DNA from: Pararge aegeria
Lineage: Eukaryota; Arthropoda; Insecta; Lepidoptera; Nymphalidae
Assembly: GCF_905163445.1 (NCBI RefSeq)
Contig: NC_053185.1
Span: 12,728,001-12,792,000 of the forward strand
Direction of reading: 5' to 3'
Length of the DNA stretch: 64,000 bases
Part shown: positions 22,885 to 35,233 of the stretch, in pieces
Numbering within the stretch: position 1 is the first letter of the stretch
Layout of the letters: each line of letters opens with the position of its first letter
Program-made: the position numbers and the translations under genes
Notes under the pieces: generated by a model
The model's database searches: none
Seen by the model: the letters and a program-made list of their open reading frames with translations, nothing else
What the model was told of the DNA's origin: nothing

Positions 22885-22997
22885 ATAACTGGCATAGTCC
22901 CTAACAGGTTATCCCCTATAATCTTGGACTACATCATCACTTTCCACCAGGAGAGATTGCAGTCAATGGCTAACTTGTTAAGGAAAAAAAAGTAAAA
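22885..22997 (+). mobile_element. Third-family SINE, 3' fragment
   Basis: CCCTAACAGGTTATCCCCTA, then CCACCAGGAGAGATTGCAGT and an AAGGAAAAAAAAG-like tail. Confidence 0.5.
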
Positions 22998-22999
22998 AT

Positions 23000-23934
23000 T
23001 AGAGATTTATATTCTGAAAAACCAAGATAATCATTGAAATTCGACAGTGTAATTCATATCTGTTAAATTAGTCAATGCAGATGATTAAATAAATTATATA
23101 CAACAAAATTTAATTATAATACATATGTATAACGCTTGATAGCAATCCACGTTTTGTTGTAACATTATGAACTTTATTTTTAAGGCACTAAGAATCAGTA
23201 GAAGGCAATAAATAACTGGTTCACACAAAAACCGCATCAAGATGTAAGAGATAAAGCCAATATATAATTAACTTCACTTTTTATCGCCTTGTTGCTATTC
23301 CAGCTGAAAGTTACCTACGAATAAACGGTCATTCTATTATTATTTCTTTCATTAACATTCATAATTTCAAATGACGTAAACGTGTTTCTTTAATTTAGTA
23401 AAGTTAATTCCTCTAGTTAACTTAATAACTATTCACATTAATATCTACACGCACGGATATCCACAGACCTGTCTACACCTATAAAAGCACAATAAATCAC
23501 ATTTTGCAATTTATGACACTATGATATATTCTATCTTGGAACTTTTTTCCTAACTAGCAGACAACCTATAGCCAAAACGGTCAACATATGTATTTCATTC
23601 TACCCCTAAAAAAGTTTTTACGAAAGAAAGAAAATTTTTCAAGTTCTGTATGATATATAGCGCATTTTTAGGTACCTACTAAAATCAAAAGACCTGTCTT
23701 GCGAATTTTTATAATCAACTCTTACCTATTTAATAACTATCGTATTACTAAACCTAATCTCTATTAAGTTTATCTAAATACCACACTTGAACTATAAAAG
23801 AAAGTTCTAAAAGCCTCCATAAAGAGATCGCACCTCGGATGTGCCCTAAATTTAAAAAAAAACGTGATGCACTTGGTGATGTTTAATCTTAAGAATAAGA
23901 CTAGTGACCTAATCCGTATAAAGTCTGCAGATAG
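23000..23934. other. AT-rich unique DNA, no gene seen
   Basis: No repeat family or exon signal recognised. Confidence 0.55.
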
Positions 23935-24135
23935 AACAATATACGGACCGCGGTCAGGATGCGTCCAGAAATTTACTGTCCATAATTACAGGGTTACCTC
24001 AGTTAATTGCAGGCAGGGCGCCCGCCACAGCCCGCTCCCCGATTTTTTTGACTAAATAAAAATTGACTAATATTCATAATAAATAATGAACGCTCCGTTC
24101 TCAGGCCTCGAGATTACCGAGTATAGATTTTCGCT
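23935..24135. promoter_or_regulatory. Homeodomain-rich unique island
   Basis: Contains CCATAATTACAGGG (23980-23993), also found at 46335, plus GTTAATTGCAGG and GATTAATGC. No repeat or ORF. Confidence 0.3.
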
Positions 24136-24974
24136 CGATTAATGCTTGAACTAATCAAATGATCGGTATTTGGTATTGGCTTCGCAGATGATAAATAATG
24201 TGGAATTTAAATAACCCTCTCATTTTGCTATTTTTTTCGTTGAGGCAGTGTACTTTTGAGCAGCGTTGAGGGTTTAAGTAATTATTCCTTGTCTTCTATG
24301 AGCAAGGAGGCCTATGCCCATCAGTAAGTATTCCACTAATAAATTGAAGATTATAATGGTGACAAACGTTACAGTTCTAGGTTTCGTCATCATCATCCAC
24401 AGCCTATCAATATCAAACTGCAGAGATCAGGGCTCTTTTCTAATGTGATAAAGAGTTTCGAGCTTGGACCCTACATATTGCTCCAATAGGGGTGGGAGAT
24501 CTACTACTCTAACCTAAAAAGGTCTGCCAAATTATAATTAAAAATGAATAGTTTAGTTATAATAGTATAGTGCAAAGTTATGTAACGTACTTCTAGAATT
24601 TTTTGTGGACTGACTACTAGTTAAGTTAAGGAAACGTAAAGTTATTCTTATTTTTGGTTACAAATGAGTCGAATTTATCTACACGGGCAGCTACTCTTAT
24701 GGAGTCTAATTGGAGATCCGACGGAGGACGGAGCAAAAACGCGTTGCATGTTGCTTGTTGTAGCTCGAGGCTCTTCTTATAATTGCAGGGTTTCACCCAA
24801 AAGCCCTCAATTATAAAATAATAGCAGATGAGGATCATAGTAATAACAATTATTATCACGCTGGCTGCTATCATTATTGTTGAAATATGACCGATGAACC
24901 GAGATGTATGCAAACTTGGGGAAATAAGTCGAATCTTTGCAATGTCTTCAGACTACATGGCACCTTTGTCTCGT

Positions 24975-25200
24975 TTATGAATATCTAAACTTTTTTTTCT
25001 TTAAGGTTTTGCTATGGTGGGTCCAAAAAAATGTTTTTTAGGGGTCCGTAGTCAACATGGAACCCTTAAAGTTTCACCATGTCCATCTGACAGTCAGCGG
25101 CTTAGCTCAGAAACCCTTTATACTAGAAAGCTGTAACTTGGTATGGGTACACATATTCATATATACAACCTAAAATGTATAGCAAATGCTGAGCTGTACT
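24975..25200 (+). repeat. Lepidopteran 'GGTCCGTAGTCAAC' repeat fragment
   Basis: TTTTTTAGGGGTCCGTAGTC, AACCCTTAAAGTTTCACCAT, GTCCATCTGACAGTCAGCGG and AGAAAGCTGTAACTTGGTAT follow an order I remember as a common lepidopteran repeat. Single copy here; class unknown. Confidence 0.45.
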
Positions 25201-25260
25201 ACATTAATATAAGATGTAACACTTAACAAGAATAAATTTATTTTCATTCTTTCTTTGATA

Positions 25261-26670
25261 TAAGGCAAATCAAGTGGTAAAATAAATACTTGAAAAAAAA
25301 AATTTAGGATACACTTTGTAATTTGGGGACAATTTGTTACTCTCTCCTGTCTAATGTCGTTGTAGTATCAACCATTTTCCTAGAGCGTTCTCGTCCGCGT
25401 AGACTTATATATTAAATCGCTATCTCCGTGGTCCTCTTCTCGAAACCATTTCCAGGATAACACGTAGCGTTTGTTAAGTCATAGTCATTACTGTTCTTTT
25501 GCGTACCAAATATATTCAAATCCATTCAAGCCGATGAGGATTTAGCGATTAAGTATCAAACATATCCATGATATTCCTTAATGTTTAGATTTAAAATTTG
25601 TGTGATTGGACCGCTAACGTATATCTTGGTGCACATTCGTTATGCTAAAATCTTTAAACAAGATTGACTGGTCTCGAAAGTAAGAAGAGACAGGTCAGCA
25701 GGTTCTTTTTACACAATACTTCTGGAAAATTGGCACTCCATGCTAAAATAACCTAAGCTAACATAATCTGTTCATAAAAAATATTCGCGACATGCCATTT
25801 GTTTGTTTACATTCGATCCGCGGATAAATTGGTTGCACTTTACTTTTGTTTATGAATTTATGTACAACAGAAATGGCACCATTATCTAGCTAGTTAGCTA
25901 GATATCTTACAATTTAACTGCATAGTTAGATGTCGAAATCATTTACATGGCCCGCTCGATAATGTTCGGTTGTAATGTGATTATTCAAATCTTTGAACAA
26001 GTGAACAACTCCGCCTCTTTGCAGTCGCAATCTTAATAAAGACTTCCTAGATGCACTCCAGTCTACAAATGTATTTTATTTTTATGAATTATGGTCTGAG
26101 GTTTAATTAAAGATAGCGTTTAATTAAACTTAATCGTTCTCCGGTTAAATAGCCAGATGAGATCGGCGTCGACACGGAGCGAAGCATGGGATACGCATAA
26201 TTGCATTTTGATTGTACGTGGAGGCTCTAAGCGTAAGCTTAAATAACCTTGACCTTAATAGGTAGATTATATATTTTTTTCGTTGAGTGCATTTAAATTT
26301 CTAAGAAATAATTTATTGAGATAATACACTTTTTTGAATTGTCGATGGAAAGGATTACCTACCTATAATACCTACAAGTTGACCTATTAAGTTCTTATGG
26401 AGAACACTTTGAAGCCTTAACACATGAGAGGATAGACTGAAATTCGTATGGTCCTTCATTCAAATATCTATGTGTGTGTACCGTACTCTATTCTGTAATG
26501 ACGGCCGGACAGACTTAAGTCACGATTGTAGATAAAGTTTTTTTAATTCAATGGTGTATTACTGAAACTTCTTGAAGAGATAACGTCAGATCGGTAGTGC
26601 GTGCACAGGGTTCTCGAATAGGGCGTCATAGACGAGTTATAGATGCATAGCTTCTGAGCATGTATGAAGC
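25261..26670. other. Unique DNA, no gene seen
   Basis: A small palindrome TCTAGCTAGTTAGCTAGA near 25885 is the only structure noted. Confidence 0.5.
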
Positions 26671-26762
26671 AGGTTAACTGTCTATCATAAGACTTCATCA
26701 TCACTTAATACCAGGTGATATTATAGCCATGGGCTGACTTGTAGTGGATTACAAAAAAAAAC
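26671..26762 (+). mobile_element. Third-family SINE, 3' fragment
   Basis: ACTTAATACCAGGTGATATT, GGGCTGACTTGTAGTGGATT and an A tail of eight bases. Confidence 0.5.
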
Positions 26763-26939
26763 TAAAATTAAGTTTAAACACGTAAAACATACGTAATCAA
26801 CGAAAAATCATAACCTAAACATCGACTTTAGTAATCGTAATTAATTAAGTAGGTAATTATTGTAAATTTCCATCATTTTTGATAGCATAATTGCACTAGT
26901 TTTCTTTTAAGTCGCTACGGAAGCTTATCATGTTGATCT

Positions 26940-27125
26940 TTCAACGAGCTGTGGAGTGCGCTCGTCCACAGTTCGCTAGATGAGCAATTGTGGCGTGCAC
27001 CGACCTATCGTCCCATCATTACAGCGGCAGCCGCGCATTAATCATTGTTTCTACCGGATAATTCGGCAGTTGATTTAGTGAAAAGCAACGTGTTATTACG
27101 GGATAAATCTCTATCTAGAAAAGCT
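26940..27125. promoter_or_regulatory. Unique island with AATTA-type sites
   Basis: CGCGCATTAATCATTG and GCAGTTGATTTAG with GC-richer flanks. Function unknown. Confidence 0.2.
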
Positions 27126-28194
27126 AAGAAGGCCTAAGCGCGCCTCTGATTTATAGCTCCCCCGGCCAACACCGAGTTGGCTTTTGATTTGTGAATCTCA
27201 GACTTTGTTTTCATCTTTAGTTGAATTTTAATGAATAGCTTCGTAATTATACATCGCGGCGTATAATTATACTTTGTTGCGTCTTTGATTATTGCTTTTA
27301 CAATGGCATATTTTGGATTTATATCAGTAAAAGATGGGAGTGAGAAAGTTGCTAATATGTTACGGACACAGCTATTCAAATTTCCAAGATTTGGGTATAC
27401 TTAGTTGTTACTTCTCTTTTTTGTGTAGAACTGACAGCCTTTTTATAGCAATGCAATAAAATTGTATTTCTGGCTTATACCTTTAGAAATAGGTAATAAT
27501 GGGACTCAGTCCCGTCGTGACCATGATCCATGCAACTGGGTCGAAATATCGACAAATCCAGATATATTATCGTGGTATGTACCCGTTGAACTATAATATA
27601 TTTAAGAAATGTTGATTAACCACGAAAATCTTAGTTTAAAATCTTGTAGGTTGTTGAAACTTTTAACAGTAGGTTAAATGTAAACTAACCTTAATTTGGG
27701 CTTGGTGGCTTGACATACTGGTTTTACCTATTTCAAGCATCAGTCCCCACATTGTAACTGTGAAGCAAAATAGCCCGTAAGAAACATTTATATGTAAGCA
27801 AGTAGAAAAATAATGAGTCATTAACTTATTATTTAAATTTTAAATATAGGTAAATTTCGTTGCATATTAGGTAGAAAATTACCCCCAATTTTGAGACTTT
27901 GGGAGAGCACGTGAAGCCCGGCTTTTATCGTATTCGGTTATTATCAATAACCAATACGGGTGATGATTATTGCTGAAAACAGTAAATCATGAAACGTATC
28001 GGGAAAATAACTATTTTTTTTAACATTATTAACTCACTTGAAAATGAGGTTATATTTTGATTAGAAAATGAATCAAGAGATAATTTTCTAGTTATATCGT
28101 ACCATCATTTTGTCCGCAACATAAAAGTTAATATGATTAATTAATAATAAATCTATCGTTGGTCATCTTGAGCGTTTTAAGGCGTAGTTTGTGT
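27126..28194. other. Unique AT-rich DNA, no gene seen
   Basis: Minus-strand open frame 27134-27379 has no domain or splice context. Confidence 0.5.
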
Positions 28195-28340
28195 AAAATT
28201 AATGAAGTCTTCCGCAAAGTGTTCGCGGTTTAATAGCAGCCATTAATTTTATCTTGTCGACGGGGATCTATACGCGACGCCGCCGACCCTATCGACTCAT
28301 CTCTAGTTGAAATAAATGCTACGAATTAATTTTATCTACC
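28195..28340. promoter_or_regulatory. Unique island
   Basis: GCAGCCATTAATTTTATC and CTACGAATTAATTTTATC bracket a GC-rich segment (GCGACGCCGCCGACCC). The two ATTAATTTTATC blocks are direct repeats 66 bp apart. Confidence 0.2.
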
Positions 28341-28737
28341 TACCATTAAGTCTATCGGTTTTGATTTAATCTAGGCCGTTGGTGATGGAAACTTTGATAG
28401 CACTCTTAGTTTTATGATGCTGAAAATGCTTGTCAATGTAGGTAGCCACCTAAATTAGATCATTAACTCTACAAGCTAACATATAAACTTGGAATAATGT
28501 CGGAATAGTTATTCAGTGTTTAATCACGCTCTGACATTTAAAAAATAAAAAACAAATAAAAACTTCTTACCATTTCACGTTAGAGCTTAGTAACAGAGAT
28601 GTTAAAACAGCGGAACCATTTAACGATTTAACGTCATCATCCTCAGTTGGAAATGCCTATTTGCTGAGCAAAGGTCTTCATTCTCTGTCAGGAAACTAGA
28701 AGAGAGGAATTATTAACAAAGAGGCCTTTTTAAAGTG

Positions 28738-29225
28738 ATTGATGGACCAAGCAGATTACCCAACGCATGATAAGTATAGGAAATCATCGTCTATAAAAAG
28801 ATCAAAAATTTTCAAGGCAGGCAATTCCCGAGGCATGCCTGAAGAACGTTCTGCAATTTGTCGCTTTGTTAAGCTTCATCGTAATAGACGTCCACTGATG
28901 GACATAGGTATATTGTAAGGAGTTCCACAATCCACGGTCCTGGGCCGCTTGCCTCCAGCGGCTTCCAGCGTCTCGCCTGATATCATCTGTCCACCGCGTT
29001 GGGGGCCGACCTACGCTGCGTTTACCGGTGTGGGGTCGCCATTCCAGCACCTTAAAACCCCAACGTCCATCGGTTCTCCGAGCTATATGCCCATCCATGT
29101 GTTAAGCTTCATGTGACAGTAATTAGTAATTACACAGGCAAACAGGCCAGGCTACCAGGCTAGCAGAAGTAAGCATCGCAGTAGTACTAATCCCGATGAA
29201 CTCTGTCACAAACAGCTCTACTACT
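28738..29225 (+). repeat. Family-B interspersed repeat (interrupted)
   Basis: It starts TTGATGGACCAAGCAGATTA and resumes after the RTE insert with CATGTGACAGTAATTAG and AATTACACAGGC, ending near CTCTGTCACAAA. The same order of blocks is seen at 11029, 16893, 21281, 41951 and 57425. The class is not known to me. It has no coding sequence. Confidence 0.55.
28880..29100 (-). mobile_element. RTE-type LINE 3' end nested in family-B repeat, 12-bp TSD
   Basis: GTTAAGCTTCAT is repeated at 28868-28879 and 29101-29112, giving the exact insertion. The minus-strand frame reads RRTDGRWGFKVLEWRPHTGK, then RSVGRPPTRWTDDIRRDAGS, the typical RTE pol C-terminal tail. The host sequence on either side is one family-B repeat (28738-29225), so the RTE is the younger element. 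Only about the last 70 codons remain. Confidence 0.8.
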
Positions 29226-29905
29226 AGTCAATGACCTAATTCTTCTGAAACTCATATATTTAGATAGTGCTTTGGAACGCATATTAAGCGACTATTTTTA
29301 TTTAGATTAAAGTGTTTTTGTTATGAAATGTTTTAGTTTTCAGTCCCGAATGCATAAGAAATATGCATTACTGACGATTATGTAAGGATAAGATCAAGTG
29401 ATATGATATTGTAAAAGTGGGTTAAACAATTTTACGGGAAATTTACCATTCATGTTCGACGTCGCCGTAGGGACTACTTCTCTTGTCACTGTTATTTATG
29501 AGTTTAATTTACAACTTCTTAAATTAATCACAATAACCATCTATTGATTTACGGGCTGTAATTAATATAAAATTGATTAAATTATTAAAATTGATTTTCT
29601 TTATGGCCGCTATGTCATGCAGCATCGCCTTTCGCAAACGTACTCACGTATGGCGGTAATTTATCACGAATACCAAACAGCTATCACGAATAATTCGATA
29701 TAACCAATAACCAATAAGGATATCAGAGTTTCATGTTGTACTTGTATGGTTGGAGGACGGGCTTATTCTGTTTAAGGACAAAAGAACACTTCACCGACTT
29801 TCTTGAGAGTCGTAGTTTTTTTTACTTGTTTCAGAATATCTTACCACAAACTTTTAACTTATTCGATACTAAAAAATATCTCTGTTACTGTCTCTGTCGT
29901 ATGTC

Positions 29906-30150
29906 AACCTCTCTGGGGAAGTGGTTTTAGCTTTAAAAGTGGGAGATGGTTTCGATTCCCGCCAGGGGCACTTTCGGAATTTATAATATCCGTATTTCTC
30001 TATTCTTTAGTAGTAGTTTAGGCTAGTTACTACCTACCGACAAGGACGTGCCGAAAAGCGGTTAGAGTATAATGCCGCGTAGAAACCGGTACTGCTAAGA
30101 GGTTAGCCCGCTTGTATCATCACTTTATACCAGCAGAGCTAAGTAAGCAC
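29906..30150 (+). mobile_element. Third-family SINE, 3' tail lost
   Basis: Head CAACCTCTCTGGGGAAGTGG, B box GGTTTCGATTCCCGCC, then CTAGTTACTACCTACCGACA. It ends about TATACCAGCAGAGC without the A tail. Confidence 0.6.
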
Positions 30151-30561
30151 CTCTAGATATAGATAATTATGTCGATTCTTGTCCTAAATCTCGTCTTATG
30201 GCATTAAAAATAGGTTGAGATTTTCTTTCTTTAATTTATTGATTTATCATAGGTAGGTACATTTACAAGTAAAGTAACGTAATTATAATAATTATACAAA
30301 ACAAATGCGTACGTCACAACTTATATTGGTGTGTATGTAATATATGTAGGTAATGGTGCGATTTAAAATCTACTGTTCCTGATCTAGGTAAAAACCTGTA
30401 TTACAGGCGACAGTGCTCTCAAATTGTTGTCTTGATGATTGAGTGTATAATTGTGCGTGTGTATGTTTGCGTCGTGTAGGTACTTGTACTCGCGTATATG
30501 TTTGCTTTTACAAGATAATTATTATAATAAATTATATACACATCTATAAATTTGTTTTGCA

Positions 30562-30595
30562 GGTGTGTGTGTGTGTGTTTGTATGTGTCTGTGTA

Positions 30596-30638
<43 letters not shown>
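30562..30638 (+). repeat. (TG)n microsatellite
   Basis: An interrupted (TG)n array with a pure run of about 20 units at 30599-30638. Open frames on both strands here (Cys/Val or Thr/His repeats) are artefacts of the repeat. Confidence 0.95.
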
Positions 30639-30639
<1 letters not shown>

Positions 30640-30645
<6 letters not shown>

Positions 30646-31890
30646 AGGCAAATTAATGATCTCGTGGCCCAAATCATAGTCCTTAGATGAGACTGCTAGC
30701 AAGGGTTTACTTGTTGTGGAATAAAAAAATCTGTATCCAAACATTCCTACTAACTTTTATGAATATGAACGTAGTTGCGTAAAAATGACGATTAAACAAC
30801 TAATTTTAGCATTTAATAATTTTTTTGTGGATAGACGGAGAATTTTACTACTTTTTTTTCCTTTTTTCATTCGATATATTTAGATTAAGAAGTCTTCATA
30901 CAGACTCACATAGATTTGTGAAATAGGTACAAGAGCAATAAACTACATATAGGCTCAACTTCGTGTATAATTTATGCCTGTAGCGGTGGAGCCTCCAAGA
31001 AAATTGCATTATTCAATTGTATGTCAGCGCGAGATAGTGTTTCACGAGGCCAATATGATGAAGGCACAAAACGGTAAAGGGATTTAAGACCCCTTCAACT
31101 CAATGGCACCAAATCTTTAAGCGCGGAATAAGTATTCAATAAAATATTCTCAGTCGTAAAGCCGTGTACGACGCAACGAGCTGCATTCATCACAAAAACG
31201 GCAAGTAGCTTCGACATGCTCACAAAAGCTCGTAAAAGCTCTCGACTATTATGTAGTTATTGTTACAGGGTGGAAACACCATTATTACACGGGTTGGCTG
31301 GTTTGTTTTGTTGTTTGGCACATCGCGTCGACGCTGTCATGTCATGGGCCTCTCGACTCGCGCGTATGCTTGTACACATTATGGTCGTATCGCTTTCATA
31401 CTTTATACATAACCGGTTTTTAATATCTACATAAAGTTACTACCTTTAAGACTTTATTTAATGCAAAATATAAAATGATAATCGACTTTTTACAAGGCTG
31501 GGATAGATCTTAAGCACAATTTTGTTATTTACTCTTCATGGTAAAATCGCTGATAGTATTTCAGTTATATTTGGTATTGAGGTGTCTAAGGTTTGCCTTA
31601 GAAATTATAGATACGATACTGTTTATTCCGAAAACTTATCTTACAGTTATATCCACTGACAATGAATACAATTTTATAAAGAGAAGTTTCCCCCGTTTAA
31701 TTTTACACGTACGCGATAGATTTTGTCATTTACCTGGAGAATTTGCCCCTGCACATGCTAGGTGCGCAGGGATGGACAACGCCATTTCCTAACTACGGGC
31801 TGGTACCTACCGAGAATATAAATATTCAGAAAATAAACGAGACAACTAGCCCGGCTCGGGAATCGAATCCAGAACCTTTGGTTTTTTGAT
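30640..31890. other. Unique DNA, no gene seen
   Basis: 31020-31420 is GC-richer with a 72-residue + frame of no recognisable domain. 31845-31895 (CTAGCCCGGCTCGGGAATCG) looks tRNA-SINE-like. Confidence 0.45.
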
Positions 31891-31899
31891 CTACAAGTT

Positions 31900-32145
31900 A
31901 CGAGTAGCCCTTGACTTACTAGAATAACATCAGGTAGAAAGTGATGATTTTAGGGGTATGAAATTTTTATTAAACCCTTATTTGCTTTCTACGTGAAATC
32001 CGGAACGCTAAAGCGGTCGAACCGTCAAATGACTTATCACGGGTTTATCGGTAACTAGCCACGGCGAAAGCCTTCTACCAGACCAGTCAGAGAAAATTCA
32101 GACATTTTATATGTCCAAATAGCCCCCACCATGGATCTAACCTGT
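31900..32145 (-). mobile_element. Third-family SINE, head missing
   Basis: ACATCAGGTAGAAAGTGATG, GAACGCTAAAGCGGTCGAAC, GCCTTCTACCAGACCAGTCA and ATGTCCAAATAGCCCCCACC follow the family order in reverse. The tRNA head is absent. Confidence 0.55.
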
Positions 32146-32189
32146 TGTCTTCTATTTCATATATGCATTAAAGAACTGCCTTCCCTAAA

Positions 32190-32252
32190 TGTTTTATACT
32201 ACTCTCAGAAAGGGATGTATGTAGTCCTGGTCAGTAACCCTGTGCACGCCAC
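32190..32252. mobile_element. Truncated hAT-type MITE end, head-to-head with 32265 copy
   Basis: Bases 32226-32252 are the inverted complement of 32267-32293, with one mismatch in 27, so a second copy's terminus faces the first across 14 bp. Only the terminal part is clearly present. The outer limit near 32190 is approximate. Confidence 0.6.
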
Positions 32253-32264
32253 AGCACTCACCAA

Positions 32265-32406
32265 CAGTGGCGTGCACAGGGTTTCTGACCAGGGTATGCA
32301 TATAGAAGGAAGATGCCAGAAAAAGGAAAAATCCTTCGCATTTATGAGTTATACAAAATCTTAGGGTATGCAGAGCTTTTGTGCATGCATGAAGTGCACG
32401 CCACTG
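32265..32406. mobile_element. hAT-type MITE with perfect TIRs and 8-bp TSD
   Basis: The 142-bp element has perfect 13-bp terminal inverted repeats (CAGTGGCGTGCAC at 32265-32277 and its complement at 32394-32406). Both sides carry CTCACCAA (32257-32264 and 32407-32414), an 8-bp target duplication matching the hAT preference nTnnnnAn. The interior has no coding capacity. The left side abuts the end of another copy in opposite orientation. Confidence 0.85.
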
Positions 32407-32784
32407 CTCACCAAGGCCCAGAAAAGTCATCGAGTACTTCGTGATCTGTAGTCGAACATCTTAACCACCAGACCAATACGGCAGTAAAACCATGCTTACA
32501 ACTATTTCTCACGTAGATTCTATCAAGGAGATAGACTGTTAAGAGCTTTTATGATTTCTAAACACTATTCAAATGTTGCTGCTAATCCCATTATGCTTGT
32601 AAACATTGTCGAGTAAGTACAGACATCTCAATATCCTCGTCAAATGAACATCATCGCGAATCCATTGTGTCGACATATTACGAGTCGCGACACACTAGCG
32701 AATCTAAGAATCAGTGTCGATTTTGTTTGTTTACAGTATTGATTGATCTACTGTTGGCATAATAAATTCAGCGCAACTTTGAGG

Positions 32785-32837
32785 ACTATAATAAATATAC
32801 TATTTAACGATTGGTTAAATAGTATATTTATTATAGT
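32785..32837. repeat. Perfect 24-bp inverted repeat, 5-bp loop, at a SINE junction
   Basis: Arms 32785-32808 and 32814-32837 with loop GATTG. The right arm joins directly to a Metulj-like SINE missing its head. The loop matches bases of the SINE head (CCGATTGGCGC). Confidence 0.9.
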
Positions 32838-33090
32838 TGCAGCGACCGTGCTTTCTGAGTCCAAGGCCGTGGGTTCGATTCCCACAACTGGAAAATGTTT
32901 GTGTGATAAGCATTAATGTTTTTCAGTGTCTGGGTGTTTCTATGTAATTAATAAGTATTTATGTTTTATATTCTTAAAAATATTCAACAACTATTTTAAT
33001 AGTTATTTTAACCATAAAACAAGCTACGCTTACTTTAGGGCTAAATGGAGATGTGTGTATTGTCATAGTATATTTATTATTTATTATTGT
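32838..33090 (+). mobile_element. Metulj-like SINE with 5' head replaced by an inverted repeat
   Basis: The SINE starts inside the head at TGCAGCGACCGTGC, keeps the B box (GGTTCGATTCCC) and ends in a short TTATTTATTATT tail. The missing A box is replaced by the right arm of a perfect 24-bp inverted repeat (32785-32837). The loss of the A box should silence it. Confidence 0.7.
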
Positions 33091-33210
33091 CCACTTAAAA
33101 GCAAATGGACCATCTGCTTTATCCATAAATTTTTACTTTTAAAAATTTATTTGCAAATTATCGCATATAAAAAACTAAGAATTCAGTGAATACCTACAAA
33201 ATGTTGAAAA

Positions 33211-33497
33211 TTATCATCATATCAACCCATTGCCGATCTACTACAGGGCACGGGTCTACTCACACAATGAGTAGGGATTAGGCCGTTGTCCACCACGCTG
33301 GGCCAGTGTGGATTGGTGGACTCCACACACCTTTGAGAACATTATATAGAACTCTCAGGCGTGCAGGCTTCCTCACAATGTTTTCCATCACTGTTGATTT
33401 AAGTGATATTTAAATAAAAAAACGCACATGACTAAATTAGAGGTGCGAACTCGCCCTCCAAAAGTGAAGCCGAAGTCCACTCGGCTATCACCGCTGT
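33211..33497 (-). mobile_element. (ATG)n-tail SINE, near complete
   Basis: It runs from TTATCATCATATCAACCCAT to TCGGCTATCACCGCTG, the tRNA-head complement. The B box is degraded (GGTGCGAACTCGCCCTCC). Confidence 0.65.
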
Positions 33498-33499
33498 CA

Positions 33500-34940
33500 T
33501 TCGCTATCACAATTAAAAATCACCGAATTTAACACCAAAGTAAATAAATTAAGCATTTGAGATGCTTTATCATAATACGATATTCTCTTATTCTCGCCTC
33601 GACGAAAAAATGTATACGTACTCGTATGTTGCAATACGGGACCTGTTGTGAACAGTTATAGATTGTCTAGTTTTTTAAGCCAGTTAATAAAATTGTCTGC
33701 TATGTGTGTTTACAACATTGTGCTTACGTTGAGCTAAGAATCGTAAGTGTGCTACGGGCATTACCACCAAAGTCCGTAGGTACAGCGGAAACATTCAAAT
33801 GTACAACCTTTATTCCGGGATTAAGCGGAATTTTGCATAGGAAACGGTCGTCAAATGTCGCCATTGAACGTATGCACGCTTTGAAAAGCAATGAATGGGG
33901 CTAAGCGGACTACGGCAACAATACGCTGGTATCAAAAAGGAGAAATCACACGTGTTGTGAATGAAATTTGGACAATATTTTGGGTATATGACAAGAGATA
34001 ATCTATAAGCGCATAAAAGCAAATATTAAATCTTATACGAGATGTAAGTGTTATCAGGATTCGAATTTACGATACATTGAAGTTTTTTTTGGAAATTATT
34101 TCACAAAAAAACTTACTACCTTACCTTTGGTTATCTACAAATAATACAGGGTTTTTGATACATGCATACATACATATTTATATTCATCGAGATAGGTACA
34201 AAATTTAGTATAGGTACTTTAATAGCTGCCAAAACATCAGATTTAAAATAAACACAGTTTGGTGGCCCGTGTCCCAGATGAAATTACACCAATAAAATCC
34301 AGGGTAATATCCAATATAAGTCTAAAAATCAATTTCTGATAGCTGGTGTATGAATGCGCTACAAGAAATTTAAATGAACCATTCTAAATTGAGATACTCG
34401 ATGCTATTGTTGGTTAAAAGCAATTCAAGCAAAGGAAGGGGTGCAACCGAATATGATTCCTGTTGCAATCTTACACCAACTTCCGACATTTACGACAAAG
34501 CTGTCCTTCACCTTTATACATCTACACATATCTGGTGGTTATGAAACGATTGCATATTAATACAATTTGCATTCTTGATATACTTGCTTTACTTAACTAG
34601 AGGTGCTACTCGGTTTACCAGCGTGATGTTTTACAGCAAATATTAAGTCACGGAAAAAGGCAACTATAAATTTCACAAATTTTGAAGTTATACTTCTTTT
34701 GGCGCGTTAGGGAAAAATGGTGAGAGTAAATTTTTACGATGCGCGCGCTCACCGTTACAAAAAACCGACACCATGAAGTTAGCTATAGTCAACATTTTAG
34801 TTTTTCTAAAAAAGGTTTGAAAGAGTTGACTTTCAATAATTCAAACAATACCTTTTTTCCATTTAGTGTCGAAAAATTTTTGAAAATATTTTTATCTTGT
34901 TACGCCAAAGATGTATAACGCGTGTACATAAGTACACACA
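33500..34940. other. AT-rich unique DNA, no gene seen
   Basis: Short frames around 33704-34022 overlap on both strands and lack domains. No known repeat. Confidence 0.5.
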
Positions 34941-34942
34941 CG

Positions 34943-35233
34943 TTTTTTTTTCCTCTACAAGTTAGCCCTGGACTGCAATTGCACCTGGTGATAAGTGATG
35001 ATGTCTAAGATGGTAGCGGACTAACCTGAAAGTCATACCCCTAATTGGTTACGACGCGTACAGAACACTAAATCGCTTAGGGGTATCGATAGGGGTAACG
35101 GCCGAAGCCTCCCACCAGGCCAGAACCGAGAAATTCAGAAATTTTAAATTCCCAAATTGCCCCCTGCTGGGACTTGAACCCGGGACCTTAAATTCATAGC
35201 GCCTCGCGCCTTTCACCCTCGCGCCAGGGAGGT
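34943..35233 (-). mobile_element. Third-family tRNA-derived SINE, complete
   Basis: It starts with a T run (A tail complement), then ACAAGTTAGCCCTGGACTGC, GGACTTGAACCCGGGACC (B box complement) and GCGCCAGGGAGGTCGTC at the head. Confidence 0.7.

Noticed and set aside
24626..24913. Minus-strand ORF with a hydrophobic segment that looks like a membrane protein
   Set aside because: The hydrophobic run comes from an ATC/ATA-rich stretch. There is no splice or promoter context and no recognisable family.
30443..30744. Cys/Val and Thr/His repeat peptides
   Set aside because: Both are translations of the (TG)n microsatellite.
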